Shown: positions 8,869 to 19,386 of the stretch, one piece after another
Position numbering within the stretch: the first letter of the stretch is position 1
How the letters are laid out: the number at the start of each line of letters is the position of its first letter
Source of the DNA: Persicirhabdus sediminis
GTDB taxonomy: Bacteria; Verrucomicrobiota; Verrucomicrobiia; Verrucomicrobiales; Akkermansiaceae
Direction of reading: 5' to 3'
Length of the DNA stretch: 64,000 nucleotides
Assembly (NCBI RefSeq): GCF_016595495.1
Contig: NZ_JAENIM010000044.1
Span: 124,001-188,000, forward strand
Position numbers and translations under genes: made by a program
Notes under the pieces: generated by a model
What the model was told of the DNA's origin: nothing
The model's input: only the letters and a program-made list of their open reading frames with translations
Databases searched by the model: none

Positions 8869-8902
8869 AAAGCCCGATCGCTATTATGCGGTTGGGCTTT
8901 TC
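8869..8902 (+). terminator. Rho-independent terminator after lipoprotein gene
   Basis: AAGCCCGATCG pairs with CGGTTGGGCTT (two G-T pairs) around an 8-base loop, followed by TTTTCTATTT. Confidence 0.75.
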
Positions 8903-8955
8903 TATTTCCAGCTGGCGCGGCGATGATAGATTGAGTCAGCTAGATTTAGAAAAAA

Positions 8956-8993
8956 ATCCCGCCAGCTGGACGATGGGTCACAGCTGGCGGGAT
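8956..8993 (-). terminator. Rho-independent terminator of the GH123-like gene
   Basis: ATCCCGCCAGCTG and CAGCTGGCGGGAT form a perfect 13-bp stem. On the reverse strand it is followed by a run of T (complement of AAAAAAA at 8950-8956). The arms contain the CCAGCTGG word. Confidence 0.8.
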
Positions 8994-9011
8994 GATTGAT
9001 TTTTAAGAAAA

Positions 9012-11777
9012 CTATTTCTGTTTGATGATCAGCAACTTGCCGCGACCGTAGGGGATGTTGATAGCGTCGTTAGGCTGATAGCTGGCGGCATCTTGCAGGT
9101 AGAATGGGGTATTGCATTCTTTGCGGTTCACCTCTTTCTTTTTCTCGAAGTGGTGGTTTTGTTTGGCGTATTCGCCGATTTCAGGTGCTTCGATGGTAAC
9201 CTGTTTTGGATCGAGTCCGAGTGCTTTCCAGTCGATGTCCAGGGTGGTGGATTCATCTTCTTCACTCCAGTTGCCCAGCGCGATGAGCGCGGCGCCATCT
9301 TTGAGGTAGGCGGTGGCATAGATTTTGTCGTTGCTAGATTTTACCGGGCAATCAGCACGCCACCAGCCAAACATTTCGCTGCCGATGATGCCAAACTCGT
9401 CCCAGACTTTCCAGACGTCGCGCGGTTCGCCGTGCCAGCCGAGTCGGTTCGTCATGCCAAAGACCATGCCGCGGCCAGGGTTGCCGCCGCCACGGAGCAT
9501 TTCGCCGGCGAGACCGAGGTGGGTGCCGGAGATTTCGATGAGGTAGTTGTCGGCATCTGCATGGTAGCGGTAGCCTTCGCCGGGCCAGACGCGGTCGTAA
9601 TACGGCATGCGGTAGAGCGAGTTGAGCATGGCGCTGTTATAGCCAGACGGAATGCTGTAGCTGCCGCGCCACAGGTGCATGTCGATGCGTGAGTCAGGGT
9701 TGTTAGCCAGCAGCAGGCGGCGCACGCGCTGGAGGGTTTTGCGATCCAGCGTGGTGCCGTCGATGTAGATGCCGTCGATGTTAGCTTCTTTGATGAGATA
9801 GTTGAGCCCCTCGATGTAGAAGTTGTCGAGACGTGAATCCGGCGTGGTGATGATGGATAGATCGAGCAGACCGTTGTAGGGCCCGCGCAGTGTTTCGCGC
9901 CATGCCGGGATGAATCCATCGCCGATGGTGCCAAGCAGCCACTCGTGTGGACCATTGCGGTTGGTGCCGGTGCGCACGTCTTTGGCGGCTGTTGGGCCCG
10001 GCAGAATGATTTCGCCATTCATGCTGTGGAAGGCGAACAGCTCAGGCATGTTGTTAGTGATCTCACGGGTGGTGTAGTAGAGCTTCACCTTGATGCCGGC
10101 TGCGTGAGCTTTTTTGACGTATTCTTTGAGGTGCGGGAGCGACGCGTCAAAGTACGGGTAGTTGATGGTTGGGTTCTCCAGCTTGTTGTGGTGGATGTTG
10201 CGCACGTTCACACCAGCTTCTTTCATCTGCTCGATGGTCCAGTCGTTAGATCTAATGCCGGGACCGGTGTGGTAGTAGCGGGTGGAGAAATGTTTGTCGG
10301 TATCGACGGTGTGGAACGGCGTTAGGTTCATGTCGAACTGATAGAGCAGTTCTTTACCAGCTTTCATGGAACGCGGTCCGCTGTAGGCTGTGATGTTGAT
10401 TTTATCGCCCTTGCGCTGCATGGTGATGCCGCCTTTGCCATCGTTGCTCCATGACTCGGGCATGACGAGTTTCTGGAGTTTGAAATAGATGTTAGGCAGT
10501 GAGGCGCGGAAGTTTTGATCTTTCAGCTGGAGGCGGAATCCGGCGTTGACGTGGCCAATCCAGAAGCTGTCTTGATTGTATCTAGGATCCCATTTCCAGT
10601 TGATGTCTTCATTGACGCGCTTGCCCTCGAAGGTGAGCCCGTTCATGTAGGTTGGTTTGCTAGCATCAGTGCTGGTTTCTAAGCGGATGTCTTCAATTTG
10701 CAGATCGCGGGTGGCGGTGATGTAATTTTTGCAGCGGAGGAAGCCATCGAATTCCATGAAGGCTTCGGTGCGCAGTTTGATGCCGTCGCCAGCTGAGCTT
10801 GCGGTCCATTCGATGCGCCCCTGTTTGTCTTTGGTGAAATCTAATGACTCTGGCTGAAGTTTGATTTCGCCGTCTTTGGTGGCGATGACAAAATGGAATG
10901 GGGATGAGAGGAAGGAAGTGGCTTGTTTGCCAATCTTGATGTTGCCCTCGGTGAAGTAGGAATCAAATCCAGCTGGTAGGCCGTTTTCTCCCAGGGTGAG
11001 TGATTTACCTAGCAGGTCGATGCGTTTGTCTTTTCTAACTAGCGGTGTGTAGGGTGCAAAAACGTCGTCGTCATCGTGAGCGAGCGTGGAGTCTAACCAG
11101 CGAAGTCGGGAGAGACGTCTGGAGTCGCTATCACCGTGGTCTTCAAGGACGTCGCCTTTGACGTCGATGTTGAGCTGGACGGGGAATTTGTATTTGCCGC
11201 CGGAGATGACGAGCTGGCCGGTGTAGCTGCCAATGGTCTGGTCTTTTGGCAGATCGATGCCAAACCAGAGTGCTTGTAGCCCGCCTTTGGCAACGGTGAT
11301 GTCTTTGGTGAATTTTTCGCCATCGAGGTTGGTGCCGCCTAGGCTGATGCAGCGGAATTTGTTGGCGGTGATTTTGCTGTCACCACTTGATAGGTCTTCG
11401 AAGCTCGCTTGCAGCGGGCCGATTTCATCGCCGACGGCGACGACGCCCACCTGGAAGACGTAGAATTCGCCGGGCTGGGCGACTCCTGAGAAGCTATCTA
11501 GCTGCTTATGTCCATCAGCCAGCCAGTGTTTTGGCGTGCCGATGAATGGGCGGATTCCATTGCTGCGGTCTTCGCCGAATGTGAGGATGGGACGTTGCAG
11601 TTTGGCGCTGAATTTTTCCAGCTCAGCGGGGCTGGCGACATCGATCATGATGGAGTTTTCGATGGCTTGCTGCTGCGCGCGCATGTCGTCAACGGGAACA
11701 TTTTCCATGTCCTCGGCGTAGCTTAGCGAGCTGGCGCAGAGGGTGATGGTAAAGAGTTTGAGGTGTGCTTGTGTCAT
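9012..11777 (-). CDS. Secreted GH123-like (DUF6067-type) glycoside hydrolase-like protein
   Basis: 921 residues from the ATG at 11777, which gives a clean signal peptide (MTQAHLKLFTITLCASSLSYA); an upstream TTG at 11801 is a weaker choice. The N-terminal half looks like a beta-sandwich region (GEFYVFQVGVVAV, GLQALWFGIDLPKDQTIGSY). The C-terminal half resembles a TIM-barrel hydrolase: ARRWL-type turns, HAAGIKVKLYYTTREITN, ANIDGIYIDGTTLDRKTL and DMHLWRGSY. This order resembles large proteins annotated DUF6067 or GH123 N-terminal-like in Verrucomicrobia and Planctomycetes. Acidic residues in IDGIYIDG are candidates for substrate contacts. Substrate is unknown, and the family call is from memory of motifs. 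Confidence 0.65.
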   Translation of the reverse strand: MTQAHLKLFTITLCASSLSYAEDMENVPVDDMRAQQQAIENSIMIDVASPAELEKFSAKLQRPILTFGEDRSNGIRPFIGTPKHWLADGHKQLDSFSGVAQPGEFYVFQVGVVAVGDEIGPLQASFEDLSSGDSKITANKFRCISLGGTNLDGEKFTKDITVAKGGLQALWFGIDLPKDQTIGSYTGQLVISGGKYKFPVQLNIDVKGDVLEDHGDSDSRRLSRLRWLDSTLAHDDDDVFAPYTPLVRKDKRIDLLGKSLTLGENGLPAGFDSYFTEGNIKIGKQATSFLSSPFHFVIATKDGEIKLQPESLDFTKDKQGRIEWTASSAGDGIKLRTEAFMEFDGFLRCKNYITATRDLQIEDIRLETSTDASKPTYMNGLTFEGKRVNEDINWKWDPRYNQDSFWIGHVNAGFRLQLKDQNFRASLPNIYFKLQKLVMPESWSNDGKGGITMQRKGDKINITAYSGPRSMKAGKELLYQFDMNLTPFHTVDTDKHFSTRYYHTGPGIRSNDWTIEQMKEAGVNVRNIHHNKLENPTINYPYFDASLPHLKEYVKKAHAAGIKVKLYYTTREITNNMPELFAFHSMNGEIILPGPTAAKDVRTGTNRNGPHEWLLGTIGDGFIPAWRETLRGPYNGLLDLSIITTPDSRLDNFYIEGLNYLIKEANIDGIYIDGTTLDRKTLQRVRRLLLANNPDSRIDMHLWRGSYSIPSGYNSAMLNSLYRMPYYDRVWPGEGYRYHADADNYLIEISGTHLGLAGEMLRGGGNPGRGMVFGMTNRLGWHGEPRDVWKVWDEFGIIGSEMFGWWRADCPVKSSNDKIYATAYLKDGAALIALGNWSEEDESTTLDIDWKALGLDPKQVTIEAPEIGEYAKQNHHFEKKKEVNRKECNTPFYLQDAASYQPNDAINIPYGRGKLLIIKQK

Positions 11778-11958
11778 GGTGAAATAGATGGTGTGGGCCA
11801 AGTGATCCCGCTTTTAGCATATTTGCTGAGCTTCTTTAATCAGACAAGTCGGAGAAAATTTAACATGTCGAATATGAATTTAACTTTCATTTGTGAAAAC
11901 AAAATGACGACCTGTGGCGGGGCATTATTTTTTACCAGCTAGCTGGAAAAACAAAAAA

Positions 11959-11984
11959 GCCCTACCTCTAGCTGGAGGTAGGGC
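11959..11984 (-). terminator. Rho-independent terminator of the DUF481 gene
   Basis: GCCCTACCTC and GAGGTAGGGC form a 10-bp perfect stem around TAGCTG. The reverse strand continues into a T run (complement of AAAAAA at 11952-11957). Confidence 0.85.
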
Positions 11985-12007
11985 GGAGTGAAACGTAGTT
12001 AGGTTTC

Positions 12008-12754
12008 TTAGAACTTATATGAGAGTCCGGTGATGAGCTTGAGGTCGTTGCGCTCGCTGCCGGCAGCTGGTTGATTTTCAAATTTGTTTTCGAAAGCAAA
12101 CTTGAGGCTCATGGTTTCGGTGATGGCGGTTTCGATGCCGAGGTCGAATACCCAGTGGTAGTCATCGAAATCATCGAGGCGAGGAGTGATGACAAAGTTT
12201 TGCGTTAGTTTGGTAGCATCGCTGAACTTGTGGCTGAAGTGCTCACCGACAACGCCGTTAGCGTAGGTGTCTTGCACGCCGCCTTTGTCTTCGGTAGTGA
12301 CACCCAAACCAGCTTCGAATGACAGCTCGGTGGTATCATTTTTGATCACATAGTATCCGAGTGTGGCGTTGAGTGAGACACGGTAGTCGATGTCGGCGAA
12401 CTCGTCGTGGCGCGCAATGAGGCTGAGTTTGCTGTACATTTTCTCACTGTGCAGTCGCTGCCATGATGAGTTGAAAAGAAATTCATTTTGGTTTCTTGAA
12501 CCATTTTCTTCACCAAATGCATAGGAGGCATCGAGTGCGTAGGTATCGAACTCTTCCTTTTTGATGGTGTTGTAGCCAGCCTTGATGAGCAGGTTGTCAG
12601 TGTTGCCTTTAGCTAGTGAGAGGCCAAGGTCGACGCTGTTTTCCCACTTTGGAGTTGCGGCGCTTTCTTCTTTAACTGATTCTTCAGCAAAGGATTGGCC
12701 GACGGTTGCGCTGGCTGTGAGCACAGCGGCTAGGATGAATTTGGTGTTAGTCAT
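12008..12754 (-). CDS. DUF481 outer-membrane beta-barrel protein (YdiY-like)
   Basis: 248 residues with a signal peptide (1-23, ending SFAEE). The mature part shows alternating amphipathic strands typical of DUF481 barrels: WENSVDLGLSLAKGNTDNLLIKAGYNT at the start (the family's 'G-N-T-x-x' motif), YALDASYAFGEENG, SRNQNEFLFNSSWQRL, and a final aromatic residue (GLSYKF) as in many outer-membrane proteins. The family resembles E. coli YdiY. The role is unknown; it is likely a small structural or salt-induced barrel. The gene is monocistronic, with its own terminator at 11959-11984. Confidence 0.8.
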   Translation of the reverse strand: MTNTKFILAAVLTASATVGQSFAEESVKEESAATPKWENSVDLGLSLAKGNTDNLLIKAGYNTIKKEEFDTYALDASYAFGEENGSRNQNEFLFNSSWQRLHSEKMYSKLSLIARHDEFADIDYRVSLNATLGYYVIKNDTTELSFEAGLGVTTEDKGGVQDTYANGVVGEHFSHKFSDATKLTQNFVITPRLDDFDDYHWVFDLGIETAITETMSLKFAFENKFENQPAAGSERNDLKLITGLSYKF

Positions 12755-12929
12755 TGGGTGTTGTTTGGTAGGTCTTGTGAGGGGTGATTAGAGGTGAGGG
12801 GGAAGGTTGTGTTTTTAGTGCGTTAGAGGACTATTGCAAGCGCAGGAGAAAAAAAATCGCAATTAGAAGCAGACCAGTCTTTACAAGTGAGCATTTGTCG
12901 CGACACTCCTCCAAATTTAGCAACGCGCG

Positions 12930-15900
12930 ATGCCAAAGGACACAAGTATCAAAAAAATCCTACTGATAGGAGCGGGCCCAATTGTAATTGGGCAGGGATG
13001 TGAGTTTGACTATTCAGGTGTACAAGCCTGTAAGGCGCTGGCCGAGGAAGGTTTTGAGGTGGTATTGGTTAATTCCAATCCAGCCACCATCATGACTGAC
13101 CCGGAGTTCGCCGATAGAACTTACGTGGAGCCAATTACTCCAGAGTGTATTGAAAGAATCATCATTAAAGAGAAGCCGGACGCATTGCTGCCGACTCTCG
13201 GTGGTCAGACTGCTCTGAATGCGGCTATGGATTTATTTAAATCCGGCACACTAGACAAACATAACGTGAAGATGATCGGCGCCAATGCCGATGCCATCGA
13301 TAAAGGTGAAGATCGCCTGCGTTTCAAGGAAGCCATGCTGGAGATCGGCCTAGACGTTCCTCAGTCTGGGGTAGCTCACAACATGGAAGACGCTCGTAAG
13401 ATTGCCGAGGAAATTGGCACCTTACCACTGATCATTCGCCCAGCGTTTACGCTTGGTGGATCTGGTGGTGGTATTGCTTACAACAAAGAAGAATTTGAAA
13501 CCATCGTCACACGTGGTCTCGATCTTTCTCCAGTGACTGAAGTGCTCATCGAAGAGAGCCTTCTCGGCTGGAAAGAATACGAGATGGAAGTGATGCGTGA
13601 CCGCGCTGATAACTGCGTGGTGATCTGTTCGATCGAAAACCTCGATCCTATGGGTGTGCACACTGGTGACTCTATCACTGTAGCTCCTGCTCAGACACTT
13701 ACTGACCGTGAGTACCAAATCATGCGCGATGCTTCATTCGCTGTGATTCGTGAAATTGGTGTGGAGACTGGTGGTTCAAACATCCAGTTCTCAGTAGATC
13801 CTAAGACTGGCCGCTGCATCGTTATCGAGATGAACCCACGGGTTTCTCGTTCATCAGCGCTGGCATCTAAAGCGACTGGTTTCCCAATCGCTAAGATTGC
13901 TGCTAAGCTGGCTGTTGGTTACACACTCGACGAGCTGCGTAACGACATCACTAAGGAAACTCCAGCTAGCTTCGAGCCGACTATCGATTACGTGGTCACT
14001 AAGGTTCCTCGCTTTACTTTCGAGAAATTCCCAACTGCAGATCCAGTACTAACGACTCAGATGAAATCTGTCGGCGAAGCGATGAGCATCGGCCGCACAT
14101 TCAAAGAGTCCATGCAGAAAGCACTGCGCTCACTAGAAACTGGCCGCTTTGGATTTGGCCACGACGGCAAAGGCCATCAAACACCTAGCTACGAAGACAT
14201 CGAGCGAAAACTGCACGTTCCTAACGCAGAGCGTATCTTCTGGCTGTGCACCGCCTTCAAACAAGGTTGGACAGTGGATGAAATCTTTGACGCCACCGCT
14301 ATTGATTACTGGTTCCTCGAGCACCTCAGCGAGGTGGTAGAAGAAGGCAAGCAGCTCGCGACTATGGACCTGCGTAAGGCCAAGCGCCTCGGCTTCTCTG
14401 ACTTCCAGATCGCCCACGCTCGTGGTTGCAGCCAAGACGAAGTACGCGCTGAGCGCAAAGCAGCTGGCATCATTCCTACTTACCGCTTGGTAGATACCTG
14501 CGCGGCCGAGTTTGAAGCAGCTACTCCATATTTCTACTCTAGCTACGGTGACGAAAACGAAGCTCGCGAGAGTGATAAGAAGAAAATCATCATCCTCGGT
14601 GGTGGCCCTAACCGCATCGGTCAGGGCATCGAGTTTGACTACTGCTGTGTTCACGCAGTATTCGCGCTCAAAGAGCTCGGCTATGAAACTATCATGGTCA
14701 ACTCTAACCCAGAGACCGTTTCTACTGACTACGATACTTCTGACAAGCTGTTCTTCGAGCCGCTTACATTAGAAGACGTGCTCAACATCTGCGACCAAGA
14801 GAAACCTGACGGTGTGATCGTGCAGTTTGGTGGCCAAACGCCACTCAACCTCGCTGCCGACCTCAAGCGTCACGGCGTACCTATCATCGGTACTTCTCCA
14901 GAAAGCATCGACCTCGCAGAAGATCGTAAGCATTTCTCAGCACTGCTAGACAAGATTGGTCTTAAGCAAGCTGAAGCTCGCACCGCTACTAACGAAGAAG
15001 AAGCACTGCAGGCAGCTAGCGAAATCGGCTACCCAGTATTGGTTCGTCCGTCATTCGTTCTCGGTGGTCGCGCTATGATGATCGTCTACGCAGATGATGA
15101 ACTGCGCCGCTACATGCGTGAAGCCGTTGATGCATCTCCAGAGCGTCCAGTTCTGGTAGACCGCTTCCTCGACGGTGCCACAGAAGTAGACGTCGACTGT
15201 ATCGCCGATGGCGAAACTGCCGTTGTTGGAGCGATCATGCAGCACATCGAGCAAGCTGGTATTCACTCAGGTGACTCCGCATGCATGATTCCTGCCTTCA
15301 GCCTCAGCGAGCAGATCCAAGAGCAAATCACCATCGCTGCTAAGAACCTCGCCATCGAGTTAGATGTGCGCGGTCTGATGAACATCCAGTTCGCAGTGAA
15401 AGACGAAGAACTCTACGTCATCGAAGTGAACCCACGTGCATCACGCACCGTGCCATTCGTTTCTAAATCTATCGGCATCTCACTGGCCAAGCTCGCAGCT
15501 AAGGTCATGGTGGGTGAAAAACTTGTTGATCTCGGATTTACTGAAACCATCATTCCACCACACTTCTCGGTAAAAGAAGCTGTGTTCCCATGGCCTCGTT
15601 TCCCTGGTATCGACATCGTGCTCGGACCAGAAATGCGCTCCACAGGTGAAGTGATGGGCATCGACGCCGATCCTGGCCTCGCATACGCAAAGGCTCAGAT
15701 CAGTGCTTTCAACCCACTTCCAACAGGCGGTAAAGTATTCCTATCCGTTAATGATAGAGATAAAGATCGCGCTGTGCCAATCGCTCGCGATCTGGTTGAG
15801 CTCGGCTTCGAAATCCAAGCTACTGGCGGGACATACAAGCGCCTCAAGGCGGAAGGAATTCCAGCTACTCGCCTGTACAAGCTGGCTGAGCAGAAGCGTC

Positions 15901-16130
15901 CTAACGTGATCGACATGATGAAGAACGGCGAAATCGACTTCATCATCAACACACCTAGCAGCCACGAAGCGAAGATCGACGAAGTTGCCATCCGCAGCGG
16001 CGCGGTGACACACAAAGTGTCTCACTGCACAAACCTATCTGCAGCTGAAGCAAGTGTGAAAGCCATCCGCTCACTGCAAACTAAAGAGTTCACTGTAACT
16101 CCACTGCAAGACTTCCACCCACAGGTGTAA
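12930..16130 (+). CDS. carB: Carbamoyl-phosphate synthase large subunit CarB
   Basis: 1066 residues, the usual full length. It has two homologous halves: the first begins [23 protein letters not shown] and the second, near residue 556, [17 protein letters not shown]. Each has an ATP-grasp domain ([10 protein letters not shown] and [29 protein letters not shown] and [18 protein letters not shown]). The last 130 residues form the allosteric MGS-like domain ([18 protein letters not shown]). With the small subunit it makes carbamoyl phosphate from glutamine, bicarbonate and two ATP for pyrimidines and arginine. carA is not adjacent, so the subunits are encoded apart. A strong terminator follows. 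Codon use is regular and suggests high expression. Confidence 0.97.
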   Translation: MPKDTSIKKILLIGAGPIVIGQGCEFDYSGVQACKALAEEGFEVVLVNSNPATIMTDPEFADRTYVEPITPECIERIIIKEKPDALLPTLGGQTALNAAMDLFKSGTLDKHNVKMIGANADAIDKGEDRLRFKEAMLEIGLDVPQSGVAHNMEDARKIAEEIGTLPLIIRPAFTLGGSGGGIAYNKEEFETIVTRGLDLSPVTEVLIEESLLGWKEYEMEVMRDRADNCVVICSIENLDPMGVHTGDSITVAPAQTLTDREYQIMRDASFAVIREIGVETGGSNIQFSVDPKTGRCIVIEMNPRVSRSSALASKATGFPIAKIAAKLAVGYTLDELRNDITKETPASFEPTIDYVVTKVPRFTFEKFPTADPVLTTQMKSVGEAMSIGRTFKESMQKALRSLETGRFGFGHDGKGHQTPSYEDIERKLHVPNAERIFWLCTAFKQGWTVDEIFDATAIDYWFLEHLSEVVEEGKQLATMDLRKAKRLGFSDFQIAHARGCSQDEVRAERKAAGIIPTYRLVDTCAAEFEAATPYFYSSYGDENEARESDKKKIIILGGGPNRIGQGIEFDYCCVHAVFALKELGYETIMVNSNPETVSTDYDTSDKLFFEPLTLEDVLNICDQEKPDGVIVQFGGQTPLNLAADLKRHGVPIIGTSPESIDLAEDRKHFSALLDKIGLKQAEARTATNEEEALQAASEIGYPVLVRPSFVLGGRAMMIVYADDELRRYMREAVDASPERPVLVDRFLDGATEVDVDCIADGETAVVGAIMQHIEQAGIHSGDSACMIPAFSLSEQIQEQITIAAKNLAIELDVRGLMNIQFAVKDEELYVIEVNPRASRTVPFVSKSIGISLAKLAAKVMVGEKLVDLGFTETIIPPHFSVKEAVFPWPRFPGIDIVLGPEMRSTGEVMGIDADPGLAYAKAQISAFNPLPTGGKVFLSVNDRDKDRAVPIARDLVELGFEIQATGGTYKRLKAEGIPATRLYKLAEQKRPNVIDMMKNGEIDFIINTPSSHEAKIDEVAIRSGAVTHKVSHCTNLSAAEASVKAIRSLQTKEFTVTPLQDFHPQV

Positions 16131-16164
16131 GACTCTAGCAGTACATCGCATTACTAAATTCTAA

Positions 16165-16196
16165 AGCGTCTCGGGAGCCCCCGAGGCGCTTTTTGT
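16165..16196 (+). terminator. Rho-independent terminator of carB
   Basis: AGCGTCTCGGG and CCCGAGGCGCT form an 11-bp stem with one G-T pair around AGC, then TTTTTG. Confidence 0.88.
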
Positions 16197-16244
16197 ATCT
16201 AATGCCATGCCGACGATTTAACTGGCTGAGCGGCATAAGCAGTT

Positions 16245-16805
16245 CTAGCTAGCTGGGCTTAGCTGAGTGAGCTCTAGCTCAGCATTACGTGGGGCTTCAA
16301 AGAGGGTTTCCGTTTCATATCTAGCTGATTTCCATTTGATGATGCCAGCGATGATGATGATACAGGGAAGAACCCAATATGCTTCTGGCAGATTGTAGAT
16401 ATCCGCAAAAACGGCATAGGCAATGAAGATGAGTAGATAGGTGCAATTGAGAATCCTGCGCACCGACTTTGGCGCTGGATTTGCCGTGACGATCTGGTAG
16501 CGACCTATCAGGTGATGAAGCTGATAAATGCTACAAATCAAATGGACATGCTTGATTTTTGAGATTTCAATTTCGACCCGATACCGCTGGCCGTTAACTT
16601 CGATGAGATGGTGGCTTTTTTTTCTGAAGCTACGGATTTTAGAAATGAGCTTGCTGTTACAATAGATCAATTCGGTGCCAGTTATCCATGATCCCGTGAT
16701 TATCATTTGCGCACCATTCAGCTCAAATTCAAAGGCTAACATGCGCATGATGACTTCGTCAGAAGAGCTCCGCGGTGTTTGATAGGGGGAATTACTGTCA
16801 CTCAT
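16245..16805 (-). CDS. Hypothetical membrane protein with two C-terminal TM helices
   Basis: 186 residues, not recognised. The first 115 residues are hydrophilic to mixed beta-like with no signal peptide (MIITGSWITGTELIYCN, HHLIEVNGQRYRVEIEIS). Two hydrophobic helices follow: about 121-137 (CTYLLIFIAYAVFADIY) and 143-158 (YWVLPCIIIIAGIIKW). A short acidic cytoplasmic or periplasmic tail ends the protein. The arrangement suggests a small inner-membrane protein with an N-terminal soluble domain. It sits between carB and a TPR gene on the reverse strand. A 5' gap of 87 bp to the TPR gene makes co-transcription possible. Confidence 0.6.
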   Translation of the reverse strand: MSDSNSPYQTPRSSSDEVIMRMLAFEFELNGAQMIITGSWITGTELIYCNSKLISKIRSFRKKSHHLIEVNGQRYRVEIEISKIKHVHLICSIYQLHHLIGRYQIVTANPAPKSVRRILNCTYLLIFIAYAVFADIYNLPEAYWVLPCIIIIAGIIKWKSARYETETLFEAPRNAELELTQLSPAS

Positions 16806-16892
16806 TCGTTAGGCCGTGAATCTATAATTTACCTAATGTTAGTGTCAATAGCACCGATGTTAATCGGGACAATCGATTGTTCCTTTATGCCA

Positions 16893-17753
16893 TCATCGAC
16901 TCTCCTCTAGCTGGATGCTTAGCTCTTGAACCTGCCGCTCTATCTCTTGGCCAATGGATTGCATGTGGGGCCTCTGCTGTTGGTTAGCTGGCAATTTCTG
17001 CCAGAGTGTCAGTGCTTGTTGATAGGCCTGTAGTGATGCGGCTAGCTGTTTATTTTCCAGCCACATTTCAGCTTCGAGAATCTTCCACCGGTAGGCGAGC
17101 GCGGGAGTTTGTTTGGCCAGAGAGTCTAGCACCGCAAGGCCATTTTCTGGCTGCTGCACGCTGAAATAAAACCGACTCTGCGCCTCTAGCAGTGAAGGCA
17201 CGGGTCCTTTGTTTTTGATGCCTAACTGGAATGCCTGCTCCGCCAGCTGCGGGTCATTATTTTGTAATGCCAGCTGGCTCAAACGGGTGTAGTTAGGCAG
17301 CGCGTGTTGCGGTGCCAGCTGCATGTATTTTTGCAGATGGTCAATGGCTTTAGCGTAGTCGTGATCTTGTTCGGCGAGCTGGCTGAGAACTTGATGTGGG
17401 CGCGCTAGTGTGGCACAGCGGTCGAGCGCCAGTTGCATGAATTTTTCAGCCGCAGCCAGCTGCTGGCAGGTGAATGAGATTTCCCCTCTGAGCAGAGGGA
17501 TGGCTGCGCTGTCTGGGGCAAATCTCTCAGCCAGCTTGAGGTCTAAGGATGCCGCGAGGTAGTTCTCATGTTGGATATTGAGCTCGGCGCGATCGAGGTA
17601 CAGCTGCGGCATCTCTGGGTTTTGTGTGATTTGCTGGCTGATAACATCTATACGTTCGTGCAAATCGCCATGCGCCCAGCTGGGGAGGGTGCTCGCCAAT
17701 AGGCTAGCTATTGAGAGCCAGTATCTTAGCGTTGATGTTAGCGAGGTGATCAT
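16893..17753 (-). CDS. Secreted tetratricopeptide-repeat protein
   Basis: 286 residues with a signal peptide (about 1-27, LASTLPSWAHG) and helical repeats afterwards. TPR-like units are visible as PQLYLDRAELNIQHENYLAASLDL, AIPLLRGEISFTCQQLAAAEKFM, PHQVLSQLAEQDHDYAKAIDHL and PNYTRLSQLALQNNDPQLAEQAF. The end is a charged helix with Gln-rich stretches. TPR proteins usually act as scaffolds. The role is unknown. It is divergent from the sulfatase at 17876 with 122 bp between starts, which is a weak link to glycan use. Confidence 0.72.
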   Translation of the reverse strand: MITSLTSTLRYWLSIASLLASTLPSWAHGDLHERIDVISQQITQNPEMPQLYLDRAELNIQHENYLAASLDLKLAERFAPDSAAIPLLRGEISFTCQQLAAAEKFMQLALDRCATLARPHQVLSQLAEQDHDYAKAIDHLQKYMQLAPQHALPNYTRLSQLALQNNDPQLAEQAFQLGIKNKGPVPSLLEAQSRFYFSVQQPENGLAVLDSLAKQTPALAYRWKILEAEMWLENKQLAASLQAYQQALTLWQKLPANQQQRPHMQSIGQEIERQVQELSIQLEESR

Positions 17754-17875
17754 GTTGAGCGGCGGCGTGATTGATTTGCTGCTGAAGTTGATTTAAATGA
17801 TTAACCGATATATAGGTAGTACGAATTGTCCTGATTTGGAAAATCAGCTCGTAAACATCTTATACATACAAAACT

Positions 17876-19321
17876 ATGACCGGACGAATGACGATAAAAA
17901 CTAAAGTAGCGAGTTTATTTGGAGCTGCAATCACAGGCATAACTAGCCTAGCTGCAGCTGAGCAGCCTACCAACTTCATTATTGTCCTAGTGGATGACAT
18001 GGGCTGGGGTGATGTTGGTTATCAAGGCGCGAATGATTTTCTAACGCCAAATATTGACCAGCTAGCAGCTGATGGCGTGCAGTTCTCACAAGGATACGTG
18101 ACCTCATCAGTTTGTGGTCCATCACGCTGCGGATTGATTACTGGCCGCTACCAAGACCGTTTTGGTGTCTGTGGTAACTGGGGAGCATTTTCTAAAGACG
18201 GATTCCCCGTCGACCAGCCAATGGCTTCTGATTTGTTCAAACAAGCTGGTTATAAGACTGGTGTGATCGGCAAATGGCACTTTGGATTTGCCGACGAAAA
18301 ATACCGTCCGGAAAACCGTAGCTGGGATTATTTTTACGGGTTCTACGTCGGCGGTCACGATTTCTACCGTGCGGATCATCCATACACTTCTAAAAAGAAA
18401 GACTTCTGGCCAATCATGCGCAATACCGAAGAAGTTGACTATAAGACAGGTGATTATTTGACTGAGAAATTTACCGAAGAAGCCGTTAGCTTTATTGATA
18501 GAAATAAGGATGAGCCATTTTTCCTCTATGTGGCCTACAATGCGGTGCACTTCCCGTGGCAGGTGCCAGATAGCTATCTCGATCGCATCGACGCTGAGCG
18601 CGATATTGACCTCAAATACCGCCGCATTCTAGCTGGCATGGTGCTCGCCGTGGATGACGGTGTGGGCGCGATTAATCAAGCGCTGGCGCGCAATGGCATT
18701 GCAGATAATACCGCAGTGATTTTCCTAGCAGACAACGGCAGCCCAGCTGGTGTAGGCGGCTGGGATAAATCTAACCTAGGTGAATACAAGATGTCTTCTA
18801 AGGGGCCATTCAAAGGCTTCAAAGGCGATACTTACGAAGGCGGCATCCGTGTGCCATTTGCTATGAAGTGGCCAGGTCAGATCAAGCCGGGCACCAAGTA
18901 CGAAGAGCCAGTGATTTCTATCGACCTCGTGCCAACCATGATGAAGCACATCGGTGTGGCGACACCTGAAACTGGTTTCGACGGCAAAAACATCCTGCCT
19001 TACATCCAGGGGAAAAAAGAAGGCAAACCACACGAAACTCTCTATTTCCGCTACATGAATGACTACGCCATCCGCCACGGTGACTGGAAACTAACATGGA
19101 ACTCGAAAGAGGTAGAAGAGCGCAACGGTGATCGTAAGAAAATCCCATCAAAAGATGTTAGGTCTCGCCTGTTCAACCTAGCCGAGGACATCGGCGAACA
19201 GAACGACCTCTCAGAGCAGTTCCCTGAGAAGAAAAAGATGCTACAGAAAATGTTCGACGACTGGGACGGCGAAATGCCTCAGGATGTCGGACTTTTCCCA
19301 AAACCATTCACAAGAAAATAA
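17876..19321 (+). CDS. Sulfatase (formylglycine-type), secreted
   Basis: 481 residues with a signal peptide (1-29, ITSLAAAEQ); a second ATG at 17888 would trim four residues. Metal-binding Asp40-Asp41 occur in IIVLVDDMGWGDVGY. The active-site motif is C80-G-P-S-R84 in SVCGPSRCGLITGRYQDRFG. Further landmarks are GKWHFG, VAYNAVHFPWQVP and FLADNGSP. The motif set is close to S1 family sulfatases found in marine sulfated-polysaccharide loci. Substrate is unknown. It is followed by a terminator and then by a second sulfatase in the same direction. Both are separate units rather than a tight operon. Confidence 0.92.
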   Translation: MTGRMTIKTKVASLFGAAITGITSLAAAEQPTNFIIVLVDDMGWGDVGYQGANDFLTPNIDQLAADGVQFSQGYVTSSVCGPSRCGLITGRYQDRFGVCGNWGAFSKDGFPVDQPMASDLFKQAGYKTGVIGKWHFGFADEKYRPENRSWDYFYGFYVGGHDFYRADHPYTSKKKDFWPIMRNTEEVDYKTGDYLTEKFTEEAVSFIDRNKDEPFFLYVAYNAVHFPWQVPDSYLDRIDAERDIDLKYRRILAGMVLAVDDGVGAINQALARNGIADNTAVIFLADNGSPAGVGGWDKSNLGEYKMSSKGPFKGFKGDTYEGGIRVPFAMKWPGQIKPGTKYEEPVISIDLVPTMMKHIGVATPETGFDGKNILPYIQGKKEGKPHETLYFRYMNDYAIRHGDWKLTWNSKEVEERNGDRKKIPSKDVRSRLFNLAEDIGEQNDLSEQFPEKKKMLQKMFDDWDGEMPQDVGLFPKPFTRK

Positions 19322-19351
19322 TAACAGATTTATACGATCGATTAATTCTGT

Positions 19352-19386
19352 TAACTCCTTCGAGCCTAGCTTGGAGGAGTTTTTCT
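19352..19386 (+). terminator. Rho-independent terminator between two sulfatase genes
   Basis: AACTCCTTC pairs with GGAGGAGTT around a 12-base loop, followed by TTTTCTTTTTC. Confidence 0.75.

Noticed and set aside
9093-9692. 199-residue forward frame opposite the GH123-like gene
   Set aside because: Shadow frame with Ala/Val/Phe bias, no start context or family; the reverse-strand gene explains the region.
12784-12966. 60-residue frame upstream of carB
   Set aside because: Overlaps carB start in a different frame and lacks a family signal.
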